DNA of 40,741 bases from CAHJXF01 sp038240015 (GTDB lineage: Bacteria > Pseudomonadota > Gammaproteobacteria > Burkholderiales > Burkholderiaceae_D): assembly GCA_038240015.1 (NCBI GenBank), contig JBBSEF010000023.1, positions 1 to 40,741 of the forward strand, read 5' to 3'. Of this stretch, positions 16,022 through 24,310 are shown piece after piece. The translations under genes were made by a program, and so were the position numbers. Within the stretch, counting starts at the first letter, position 1. The number at the start of each line of letters is the position of its first letter. The notes under the pieces are model-generated. The model saw only the letters and a list, made by a program, of their open reading frames with translations, did not search any database and was not told the origin of the DNA.

Positions 16022-16130
16022 GAAGGTCTCCTGATATTCGAAACCCCCGGGGAAGGCGAGGGCGGGCCTGCAAGCATCAACGGCGCATCGAGCGTCCAAG
16101 TTGACAGAACGTCGGCCGTCCCGCGCCTGG

Positions 16131-17105
16131 TCAGACCGGCCTGACCGTCACTCCAACCGCCAGCACGTGTTCGCCACCGCCGCGAATGATTCCGCGCAAC
16201 GGGCTCACGTCGCCGAAGTCGCGGCCCGTCGCGAGCGTCACGTGCGAGGTCGACGGCATCACGTCGTTGGTCGGATCGAGATCGAGCCACAGTCCATCGT
16301 CGTCGCGCGACGGGCACCACACCGAGGTCCACGCATGCGACGCGTCCGCCCCGATCAGTCGCGGCCGCCCCGCCGGAGGGCGCGTGAGCAGATAGCCGCT
16401 GACGTAGCGCGCCGCAAGACCCAGCGCGCGCAGACCGCCGATCATGATGTGCGCAAAGTCCTGGCACACGCCACGTCGCGCGCCGAAGGCCGACAGCGCC
16501 GGCGTCGAGATGTCGGTGCTGTCGGATACATAGACGAACTCGCGGTACATGCGGTGCATGAGGTCGATCGCGGCTTCCGCGATCGGCCGTCCTTCGCGAA
16601 ACGAAAGTGCCGCATAACTTCCGAGTTCGCGATGGCGGGGAACGAAAGGCGATGCAAAAGCGAACTCGCTTTGGGGGACGTAGAGCGGCATGTCGTGCGA
16701 TGCCGATCGATAAGCGAGCCGCTGTACGACCTCCTTCCACGGCAGCGTCGCCGAGGGATCGAAGTCCTGAAAGCGCGGAGCGATGCGTACGCGGCTTGTG
16801 GCGCGCACCGCGAGTTTCGCGTGCGGCGTGTCGATCGTGAAGTAGGTGCGCCGATTGCCGAACACATCGAGCAGAGTCCGTTCGATGGCCGGCATGGGAA
16901 GGATGTCCAGACGATGACTCTCGAGCCGTTGATGCGGCGATTCCCCGGGGCGGAGATAAGCGACGTGATGAGCGAGCGCGACGTCGCTCGCGTAGCGATA
17001 ACTGGTGTCGTGGGCCACGTCCAGCACGATCGAGTCCGCTGCGGCGTCGTGCGCCGCAAGCGCCGCAAGCGCCGCTGTCGTCGTGTCCGTCATCGCACCG
17101 ATCAT
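16131..17105 (-). CDS. Transglutaminase-like cysteine protease family protein (second triad)
   Basis: Taking the ATG that overlaps the previous stop (ATGA, 17105) gives 324 residues; ATGs at 17123 and 17075 are also in frame. The N-terminal half is the bacterial transglutaminase-like N-terminal beta domain (LDVAHDTSYRYASDVALAHHVAYLRP). The core follows with RRGVCQDFAHIMIGGLRALGLAARYVSGYL, DASHAWTSVW and LWLDLDPTND, giving Cys214, His257 and Asp277, an intact triad. Proteins of this type are encoded with circularly permuted ATP-grasp and alpha-E genes, for example Rv2409c-Rv2411c of Mycobacterium tuberculosis. They are predicted to hydrolyse or transfer peptide or isopeptide bonds made by the ligase. 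It is the last gene of the five-gene minus-strand operon. Confidence 0.93.
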   Translation of the reverse strand: MIGAMTDTTTAALAALAAHDAAADSIVLDVAHDTSYRYASDVALAHHVAYLRPGESPHQRLESHRLDILPMPAIERTLLDVFGNRRTYFTIDTPHAKLAVRATSRVRIAPRFQDFDPSATLPWKEVVQRLAYRSASHDMPLYVPQSEFAFASPFVPRHRELGSYAALSFREGRPIAEAAIDLMHRMYREFVYVSDSTDISTPALSAFGARRGVCQDFAHIMIGGLRALGLAARYVSGYLLTRPPAGRPRLIGADASHAWTSVWCPSRDDDGLWLDLDPTNDVMPSTSHVTLATGRDFGDVSPLRGIIRGGGEHVLAVGVTVRPV

Positions 17106-19786
17106 CGCGCGATCGTCTGCCACAAATCGCCGACGATGGCGAAGTAGCGCAGCGCGATGTCGTTCGACACGCGTCGCGCCAGCGCCGCGAGATCGCGCGT
17201 CAATGCGAGCGCGGCGCTGTGCGCGCCGTCGTCGTCAGGCTCGACCAGAGCCGGCAGCGCTGCGCCGACTCCCGCGCCAGGGAAGCCGTCGAGCAAGTCG
17301 CTTGCCGGACCCGCGCCGGTATCGGGCAGGCGCGGCAATTCCCTGCGCAACACATCGACCATCGTCACCAGTGCGCGCGGATTCTCGTCATCGAAAATCA
17401 ACAGATCGAGCAGCGCAGGCAATTCCTGTCGGCGCTGATAGAGCGATCGATAGGTGATGGTGCTGTCGAAGAGACCGAGCACCAATGCGAACGCGCGTTC
17501 GCGTTCGCTCTGCAGCACATCGTGTTCGAGCATGATGGTCAGCGCGCGGGCCATCGTATGAAGCCTCTCGATCTGCCGACCAATCGTGAGCAGACGCCAA
17601 CCGTCGTCGCGTGTCATGCGATCGGTCTGCGCGCCGGTGATCGCGTAGAGCTGCGTGCCGACGTGCTCGAGCGCTTCGCGCGCGACGGCGCCCGTCACGA
17701 TCGCGTCGGACCGCATTTCACCGACGCCCGCGCCCAGGCGTGCGTTGAAGTCTTCGATCGTCGATGACACAAGACGCGCGTGCTCGGGCGAGAGACGATC
17801 GCGAATCTGTCCGGCGGCGCGAGCCAGTGCATGCAGTGCGAAGCCCACGCCGCGATGGTCTTCGGACGCGGGAAGGCCCGCCAGCAAGGCGCGCTCGAAC
17901 ACGCGCGGCGCGATGCGTGGCGAAGGGACCGAGCGCGACACCATGCCCGCGCTCGCACACAACTCGTGGACGGCATCGAAGAAGGACGACGGCAGGCTGT
18001 CGTCGGCAGGCAATCGATTGAGCACGAGGCGCGTCAATCGCACGCCGTACTCGGCGCGCTCGGTATAGCGGCCCATCCAATACAGGTTTTCGGCGGCGCG
18101 GCTCGACACCGGACGCGCGCGCGTGGTGCGCGCGGCAACCAGCTCCTCGGGTTGCAGCTTCGCGGGCAAGAGCGAGAATTCATCGACCTGGCCTTCGGTG
18201 CGAACCCAAGTGTCGAGGCTCGAGCCGCCGCGCTGCATCGAGACGATCTGCCGATCGCGATTGGCGATGCGCGCGAGCGCGCCGGGCAACACATGCCAGC
18301 GCTTCTGTCCGTCGGGTTGTGGGTCGGCGATCGCGAATACGCGCAGCATCGCCGCGCGCGGCACGATGCGTCCGCCGGTCCAGGTCGGCGCTTGCGACAA
18401 CGGCAGATGACCCTGCACGGTGAACGCTTCGGGATCGGCCTCGATGCGCTTCTTCCACGTGTCGAGTTGATTGGCAGACGCGGTCGCGCCGATCAAGGGC
18501 TCGAACGCAGGACGCGCCGCGGTCGCCGGATACGTGGGCTTGATCACGCGATGCGCGAGATCGGGGAGGACAGCAAGACGCGCGGCCGACTCGCCGCACC
18601 ACCACGAGGGCAGCGACGCGAGCCGCAGCTCTTCGCCCGTCATGTGACGCGCGATCGCGGGCAAGAATCCGTTGAGACCGGGTGACTCCAGAAAACCGCA
18701 GCCGAGCGCGTTGGCGACCAGCACATGGCGCGCGCGGATCGCCTGGATCAGGCCGGGCACGCCCAGCGTCGATTCGCTGCGCAGCTCGACCGGATCGCAG
18801 AAGTCGTCATCGAGGCGTCGCAGGATCGCATGCACGCGCGCAAGCCCGTGCATGGTCTTCAGGTACACGCGCTCGCCGCGCACCGTGAGGTCGGATCCTT
18901 CGACCAGCGGCAATCCGAGATAGCGCGCCAGATACGCGTGCTCGAAGTAGGTCTCGTTGTACGGGCCGGGTGTGAGCAGCACGATGCGCGGCACGCGCTG
19001 CTGCATCTCTTCGTGCTCGCGCAAATTCGCGATGGCGCTCTCGCTCAGGTCGGCCGGCGCCGGCTCGTCGAACATGGTGTGGCCTTCGCGATGCACGAGC
19101 GCTTCGAGCATGTCGACGACGCGGCGATAACTCGCAGCCAGATGCTGGACGTGCAAATCGTTGAACGCTTCCGGAAACAGGCGCGAGATCGTCAGGCGAT
19201 TCTCGAGCGCATAGCCCAGACCAGACGGCGCCTGGGTGCGCTGCGAGATCACGCTCCATGCACTGTCGGGGCCGCGAGCCAGATCGAAGGCGACGATGTG
19301 CAGCCGTACGTCGGCGGGCACGTCGACACCGTGCATCACGCGCATGTAGCCGGGGTGACCGTGCACCAGCGCGGGCGGAATGAATCCTTCGGCGATCAGC
19401 CGCTGCGGCCCGTAGATGTCGCCGGCGATCGCATCGAGCAGCGCTGCGCGTTGCGCGACACCGGTCTCGATCGAACGCCATTCGGCGGCATCGACGATGA
19501 AGGGCAACACGTCGAGCGACCACGGACGCGGCGGACCTTCATCGGCGTACACGGTGTAGGTGATGCCGTTCTCGTGGATCTGGCGCGCGACCACATCCTG
19601 GCGACGATCGAGATCGGCCAAGCCATCGGCGCCGAGGAGTTCGAAGAAGCGTTGCCAGGATTCACGCAGCTTGCCCGAGCCTTCGCGCAACTCATCGAAG
19701 TGTCCTTCGCGTGGCGGCAGCGCGAGCCGATCGGCGATTGCGGACGCGCGTTGAACGTAGTCGGATTGGAAGAGGGATTGACGCAC
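17102..19786 (-). CDS. Circularly permuted type 2 ATP-grasp / alpha-E fusion protein
   Basis: This 894-residue protein joins two modules that are separate genes elsewhere in the same operon. Residues 1 to about 480 form the circularly permuted ATP-grasp ligase (YTVYADEGPPRPWSLDVLPFIV, RRLDDDFCDPVELRSESTLGVPGLIQAIRARHVLVANALGCG and SLPSWWCGE). Residues about 560-894 form the alpha-helical alpha-E domain, opening with RAAENLYWMGRYTERAEYGVRLTRL. ATP-grasp enzymes form amide bonds through an acyl-phosphate; the alpha-E domain is of unknown function but always travels with this ligase type. The start lies 7 bases after the DUF2126 stop and its stop overlaps the next transglutaminase gene by 4 bases. 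Substrate unknown; a peptide ligase role is a family prediction. Confidence 0.92.
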   Translation of the reverse strand: MRQSLFQSDYVQRASAIADRLALPPREGHFDELREGSGKLRESWQRFFELLGADGLADLDRRQDVVARQIHENGITYTVYADEGPPRPWSLDVLPFIVDAAEWRSIETGVAQRAALLDAIAGDIYGPQRLIAEGFIPPALVHGHPGYMRVMHGVDVPADVRLHIVAFDLARGPDSAWSVISQRTQAPSGLGYALENRLTISRLFPEAFNDLHVQHLAASYRRVVDMLEALVHREGHTMFDEPAPADLSESAIANLREHEEMQQRVPRIVLLTPGPYNETYFEHAYLARYLGLPLVEGSDLTVRGERVYLKTMHGLARVHAILRRLDDDFCDPVELRSESTLGVPGLIQAIRARHVLVANALGCGFLESPGLNGFLPAIARHMTGEELRLASLPSWWCGESAARLAVLPDLAHRVIKPTYPATAARPAFEPLIGATASANQLDTWKKRIEADPEAFTVQGHLPLSQAPTWTGGRIVPRAAMLRVFAIADPQPDGQKRWHVLPGALARIANRDRQIVSMQRGGSSLDTWVRTEGQVDEFSLLPAKLQPEELVAARTTRARPVSSRAAENLYWMGRYTERAEYGVRLTRLVLNRLPADDSLPSSFFDAVHELCASAGMVSRSVPSPRIAPRVFERALLAGLPASEDHRGVGFALHALARAAGQIRDRLSPEHARLVSSTIEDFNARLGAGVGEMRSDAIVTGAVAREALEHVGTQLYAITGAQTDRMTRDDGWRLLTIGRQIERLHTMARALTIMLEHDVLQSERERAFALVLGLFDSTITYRSLYQRRQELPALLDLLIFDDENPRALVTMVDVLRRELPRLPDTGAGPASDLLDGFPGAGVGAALPALVEPDDDGAHSAALALTRDLAALARRVSNDIALRYFAIVGDLWQTIAR

Positions 19787-19793
19787 GGCTATT

Positions 19794-22700
19794 TCAAGCC
19801 CGAGTCCGTCGCAGATCCAGCGTTATCGGATACTCGGGCCCGGGCTGCGCGGGCTTGAGCACGATCCGTCCCGGGGTGTGCCCGATCTTGAAGAAGCGCG
19901 CGAGCCGCCGGCTCTCGGCTTCGTAGGCGTTGACCGGAAAGGTCTCGTAGTTGCGACCACCCGGATGCGCGACGTGATAGCGGCAGCCGGCGATCGATTT
20001 CTCGCTGGCCGTATCGACGATGTCGAAGGTCAACGGCGCATCGACGCCGATGGTCGGATGCAAGGCAGAAGGCGGCGCCCACGCGCGATAACGCACGCCT
20101 GCGACGAACTCGCCGGCGCGGCCGGTCGGCGTCAACGGCAACTCGCGACCATTGACCGCGATCACGAGTCGCGGATCGGCGAGCCCCTTGACGATCACTT
20201 CGAGCCGCTCGACCGATGAATCGACGTAGCGCGCGGTCGCGCCGTTGGCGGTCTGCTCGGCCAGTACATGCCAAGGTTCGAGCGCGGTGCGCAAGGTCAG
20301 ACGCACGCCGCTCGCCGTGACCTCGCCGGCGAGCGGAAAGCGGAACTCGAAGTGCGGCGCGAACCACGACGCTTCGAGCGGGTAGCCGGCTTCGACGAGT
20401 TCGGCGATCACGGTGTCGAAGTCGGACCGCACGAACGTGGACAGCATGAAGCGGTCGTGCAACGCCGTGCCCCATCGCATCAGCGGCGCCGCATAAGGCT
20501 GTTCCCAGAAGCGCGCCACCATCGCGCGCAGCAGCAGTTGCTGCGCGAGACTCATCTGCGCGTGCGGCGGCATCTCGAAGGCGCGCAGTTCGAGCAGACC
20601 CAGTCGGCCCGTCGGACCTTCGGGTGAATACAGCTTGTCGATGCAGAACTCGGAGCGATGCGTGTTGCCGGTCACGTCGGCGAGGATGTTGCGCAGCGCG
20701 CGATCGACCATCCACGGGGTTGCATATGGCTCTTCGTGGCCCGGCACGATCACGATCGCGCGCTCATCGATACGCTCGCTCACCTGTCGCTTGATCTCGG
20801 CGAACGCGATCTCGAGTTCATAGAGTTGATCGTCGCGCGCTTCATCGACTCTGGGTGCTTGGCTGGTCGGTCCGATGAAGAGACCACTGAACAGATACGA
20901 CAGCGCCGGATGGTTGTGCCAATAGCCGATCAGACTCGTCAACAGACGCGGGTTGCGCAGGAAGGGACTGTCGGCCGGCGTCGAGCCGCCGAGCACGAAG
21001 TGATTGCCGCCTCCGGTGCCGGTGTGCCGCCCATCGACCATGAACTTCTCGGTCGAAAGTCGCGTCTCGTGCGCGGTGCGATAGAGGTATTCGGTGTGAT
21101 CGACCAGTTGCTTCCAGCTCGAGGCTGGATGAATGTTGACTTCGATCACGCCGGGGTCGGGCGTGATCTGCAGCATTTTCATGCGCGGGTCGCGCGGCGG
21201 CAGATAGCCTTCGAGCACGACCGCGAGGCCGAGCGCACGCGCGCTCGCCTCGACGGCGGCAACCAATTCGAGATAGCGTTCGGCGTCCGCAAGCGGCGGC
21301 ATGAAGACGCGCAGGCGTTTGCCGCGAGTTTCGACCGAAAGCGCGGTGCGCACGATCTCTTTCGCGGATCGGTCGCCGACGAATGACGGCGATGCGACTT
21401 CGCTTGCGTGAGCGATGGGGGAAACCGTGGATGCGCCGATCGACGTGTCACTCACGCGTGCGCGTAATGCGTCAAACGGCGGCAGCGGTTCGCGCACTTC
21501 CGACGGGTCGCGTGAGATCAGATACGGATAGTCTTCCGGCGCGACCCACGGCAGCGCATCGAGCGGCAATCGATAACCGAGCGCCGAATCGCCCGGGGCA
21601 AGCTGAAGGCGTTCGCCGCGCAACGGCCAGCGGCTCGTGGTCCATCCGCTCGTGACCCGGGCCTCGCCTGCCGGGTGCGGCAGATCTTCGGCGCGAGCAA
21701 GCGGCAACACGAAGCCGACCGGTGTATCTACGTTCGCATCTACAGAGTCTGCGTGCTCGGCGTCGCCATTGTTCAAGTCGACGTTGACCGGCACGCGCTG
21801 CTGACGCCATGTGTCGTGAAAGGCATCGTCGTAGGCGGGGATGACGAAGTCCGCGGCGATCGACAGGCGCGCAGCGATCTGCGCGATCAGGCGCGATGCA
21901 TCGGCTATGCCACGAGGCGCGCGCGGTGCGCGGCTTGGGTCGTGATCCTTGTCGTGCTCATCGCTGAAGTCGTCATCGAACACCGAAGCATCGGCCACGC
22001 ACGGCTCGCCATCGACGCGCCAGACAGTCGACAACGCCCAGCGCGGCAGCGGCTCGCCCGGATACCACTTGCCCTGTCCGAAATGCACGAAGCCGTTGGC
22101 GCCGTAACGTGCGACCAGTTTCGGCAACAGGCGCATCGCATAGTCGCGCTTGGTGGGCCCGAGCGCATCGACGTTCCACTCGCCCGCGTCGCGATTCTCG
22201 ACGGCGACGAAGGTCGGCTCGCCGCCTTGCGTCAGGCGCACGTCCATCGCATTCAGGCGCGCATCGACGCGTTCGCCGAGCGCATCGATCGCGCCCCATT
22301 GCGAGGGGGTGTAAGGCAAGGTCACACGCGGCGATTCGAAGGTGCGCGTGACCTTCATCGTGTGCTTGAACTCGACCTTGCTCTGCTCGACGATTCCCGA
22401 GATCGGCGCGGCGCTTCCGGTTTCGGGAGTAGCCGCAAGCGGAATGTGGCCTTCGCCCGCGAGCAGGCCCGAGGTCGGATCGAAGCCTATCCATCCCGCG
22501 CCCGGCAGAAAGACTTCGCACCACGCATGCAGATCGGTGAAGTCCGACTCGGCGCCAGACGGGCCGTCGAGCGACTTCACGTCGGGCCTCAACTGAATCA
22601 GATAGCCCGACACGAAACGCGCGGCGAGGCCGAGATGGCGCAGCGCCTGAACCATCAACCAGCCCGAATCGCGACAAGAGCCCTCGGCACTCATCAGCGT

Positions 22701-23222
22701 TTCTTCGGGCGTCTGCACGCCGGGTTCCATGCGGATCAGATAGCGCACATCGCTTTGCAAGCGCTGATTCAAGCCGACCAGAAAATCGATCGTGCGTTGC
22801 TTCGTGCCGCGACGTGGCGCGACGCTCGCGACAAACGCAGCGAAGCGCGGCGTGGCTGGACTCTTCACCAGATAGGGCGCAAGTTCGCGCTCGAGCGTCT
22901 CGGTGTAGCGGAAGGGAAAGTTTTCGGCGGTGTCCTCGAGAAAAAAATCGAAGGGGTTGTAGACCGCCATCTCGGCGACCAGGTCGACGGTGACACGAAG
23001 GTGATCGACGCGATCGGGAAAGACCAGCCGCGCGAGATAGTTCGCAAACGGGTCCTGCTGCCAGTTGACGAAGTGCTGCGTGGGCGAGACCGACAGCGAG
23101 TACGACAGGATCGGCGTGCGGCAGTGGGGCGCCGGCCGCAGGCGCACGACCTGCGGACCGAGCGCGATCTGGCGGTCGTAGTGGTACTCGGTGACATGCG
23201 TCAGCGCGACGTGGATGGCCAA
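19794..23222 (-). CDS. DUF2126 / transglutaminase-like large protein (first triad)
   Basis: The start is a TTG at 23222 with GGAG 7 bases before it; the protein then begins LAIHVALTHVTEYHYDR as expected for the family and has 1142 residues. Residues 1-260 contain the transglutaminase N-terminal domain and core, with triad Cys183 (EGSCRDSGW), His232 (DLHAWCEVF) and Asp248 (GWIGFDPT). The rest is the large DUF2126 region (GGEPTFVAVEN, RWALSTVWRVDGEP, TGTGGGNHFVLGG, IEVNIHPASSW), which shows glutamine-synthetase-like or carboxylate-amine-ligase-like sequence character. Open frame continues upstream of the TTG but without family similarity. It joins an amide-bond-breaking and a putative amide-bond-forming module in one chain, placed between the two ATP-grasp/alpha-E sets. 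Confidence 0.92.
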   Translation of the reverse strand: MAIHVALTHVTEYHYDRQIALGPQVVRLRPAPHCRTPILSYSLSVSPTQHFVNWQQDPFANYLARLVFPDRVDHLRVTVDLVAEMAVYNPFDFFLEDTAENFPFRYTETLERELAPYLVKSPATPRFAAFVASVAPRRGTKQRTIDFLVGLNQRLQSDVRYLIRMEPGVQTPEETLMSAEGSCRDSGWLMVQALRHLGLAARFVSGYLIQLRPDVKSLDGPSGAESDFTDLHAWCEVFLPGAGWIGFDPTSGLLAGEGHIPLAATPETGSAAPISGIVEQSKVEFKHTMKVTRTFESPRVTLPYTPSQWGAIDALGERVDARLNAMDVRLTQGGEPTFVAVENRDAGEWNVDALGPTKRDYAMRLLPKLVARYGANGFVHFGQGKWYPGEPLPRWALSTVWRVDGEPCVADASVFDDDFSDEHDKDHDPSRAPRAPRGIADASRLIAQIAARLSIAADFVIPAYDDAFHDTWRQQRVPVNVDLNNGDAEHADSVDANVDTPVGFVLPLARAEDLPHPAGEARVTSGWTTSRWPLRGERLQLAPGDSALGYRLPLDALPWVAPEDYPYLISRDPSEVREPLPPFDALRARVSDTSIGASTVSPIAHASEVASPSFVGDRSAKEIVRTALSVETRGKRLRVFMPPLADAERYLELVAAVEASARALGLAVVLEGYLPPRDPRMKMLQITPDPGVIEVNIHPASSWKQLVDHTEYLYRTAHETRLSTEKFMVDGRHTGTGGGNHFVLGGSTPADSPFLRNPRLLTSLIGYWHNHPALSYLFSGLFIGPTSQAPRVDEARDDQLYELEIAFAEIKRQVSERIDERAIVIVPGHEEPYATPWMVDRALRNILADVTGNTHRSEFCIDKLYSPEGPTGRLGLLELRAFEMPPHAQMSLAQQLLLRAMVARFWEQPYAAPLMRWGTALHDRFMLSTFVRSDFDTVIAELVEAGYPLEASWFAPHFEFRFPLAGEVTASGVRLTLRTALEPWHVLAEQTANGATARYVDSSVERLEVIVKGLADPRLVIAVNGRELPLTPTGRAGEFVAGVRYRAWAPPSALHPTIGVDAPLTFDIVDTASEKSIAGCRYHVAHPGGRNYETFPVNAYEAESRRLARFFKIGHTPGRIVLKPAQPGPEYPITLDLRRTRA

Positions 23223-23316
23223 CGCGTTTCTCCGGTTGATGAATCGATGCGCGTCACGAAGACCCGCGACGCCGCGCGCGGTGAAGGATACGAAAGCATT
23301 CTGCGCGCTGGCCCAT

Positions 23317-24309
23317 TCACGAATGCCACACCAGGAAATTGCGGCTGATGCCCGCGCCCAGCGTGTTGACTCTTTCGAGAAAATTGGTGAGCCAGGCGTG
23401 CAGTCCGGCCTGCAGGATGTCGTCGATGCGCCCGTACTCGAGTTCGGCGCGCAGCATGCCCGCGCGTCGTTGCGTATCCGTCGACTGCTGATTGCGAACC
23501 GCTGCAAGATTGATGACGACTTCATTGATGCACGCCGACAGCGAGCGCGGCATGTCGGCGCGCAGGATCATCAACTCGGCCACGCGCGCGGGCGTGATCA
23601 GATCGCTGTACACCCTGCGATAGATCTCGAACGCCGAGACCGAGCGCAGCACCGCGGCCCAATAGTAGAAGTCGCCTTGCGCGGCGCCCTGCGAACTCGC
23701 CTGCGCTTCATTGCGCTCGACCGCGGTCGGTTCGACCAGTCGGCCGAGTTCGGCCATGCCGTGGTACTTCACGTCGAGCAGACGCGCGGTGTTGTCGGCG
23801 CGTTCGAGAAAGGTGCCCATGCGCGCGAAGTGGAAGGCTTCGTCTTTCAGCATCGTGCCGATCATCACGCCGCGCGACAGGTGCGAGCGGAACTTGACCC
23901 ACTCGAAGAATTCACTCGGGTCGCGCTCGAGTCCCTTGCCTGAAAGCAGGTTGTTCAATTCGAGCCAGGTCGCGTTGGACGTTTCCCACACCTCGGTGGT
24001 CAACGAGCCGCGCACCGCGCGCGCGTTCTCGCGCGCACGACGGATGCACGAATAGATCGACGAGCTGTTCGATGGATCGCGCACCATGAAGTCGATCACC
24101 TCGCGCGCCGTGAGTTGATCGTGCTGCTTGTCGTAACGCCCCTGCAATTCCGAAATGCCGAGCAGCGCGCGCCAGCCTTCCTCGGTTTTTTTTTCGGACT
24201 GCGGCAACAGCGACGTCTGCAGATTGACGTCGAGCATGCGCGCGGTGTTTTCCGCGCGCTCGACATAGCGCGCCATCCAGAACAAATGATCGGCGGTGCG
24301 CGAGAGCAT
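23317..24309 (-). CDS. Alpha-E domain protein
   Basis: The ATG at 24309, one base after the stop of the ATP-grasp gene, gives 330 residues starting MLSRTADHLFWMARYVERAENTARMLDV, the exact opening of stand-alone alpha-E (DUF403) proteins. The whole chain is predicted helical (WRALLGISELQ, DPSNSSSIYSCIRRARENARAVRGSLTTEVWETSN, FLERADNTARLLDVKYH). A further YxERAxNTAR-like block recurs at about 215, suggesting an internal duplication. Alpha-E proteins are found only with circularly permuted ATP-grasp ligases and transglutaminases; their biochemical role is not known. The next gene follows after a 94-base spacer. Confidence 0.94.
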   Translation of the reverse strand: MLSRTADHLFWMARYVERAENTARMLDVNLQTSLLPQSEKKTEEGWRALLGISELQGRYDKQHDQLTAREVIDFMVRDPSNSSSIYSCIRRARENARAVRGSLTTEVWETSNATWLELNNLLSGKGLERDPSEFFEWVKFRSHLSRGVMIGTMLKDEAFHFARMGTFLERADNTARLLDVKYHGMAELGRLVEPTAVERNEAQASSQGAAQGDFYYWAAVLRSVSAFEIYRRVYSDLITPARVAELMILRADMPRSLSACINEVVINLAAVRNQQSTDTQRRAGMLRAELEYGRIDDILQAGLHAWLTNFLERVNTLGAGISRNFLVWHS

Positions 24310-24310
24310 C

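Noticed and set aside
21675..23348. Long plus-strand open frame (557 codons) opposite the DUF2126 gene
   Set aside because: It is antisense to a well-supported gene, Arg/His-rich and without domains, the usual effect of high GC on the opposite strand.
23223..23525. N-terminal extension of the DUF2126 protein to 23525
   Set aside because: The extra 101 codons overlap the end of the alpha-E gene in another frame and show no family similarity; the TTG at 23222 has a proper ribosome-binding site.
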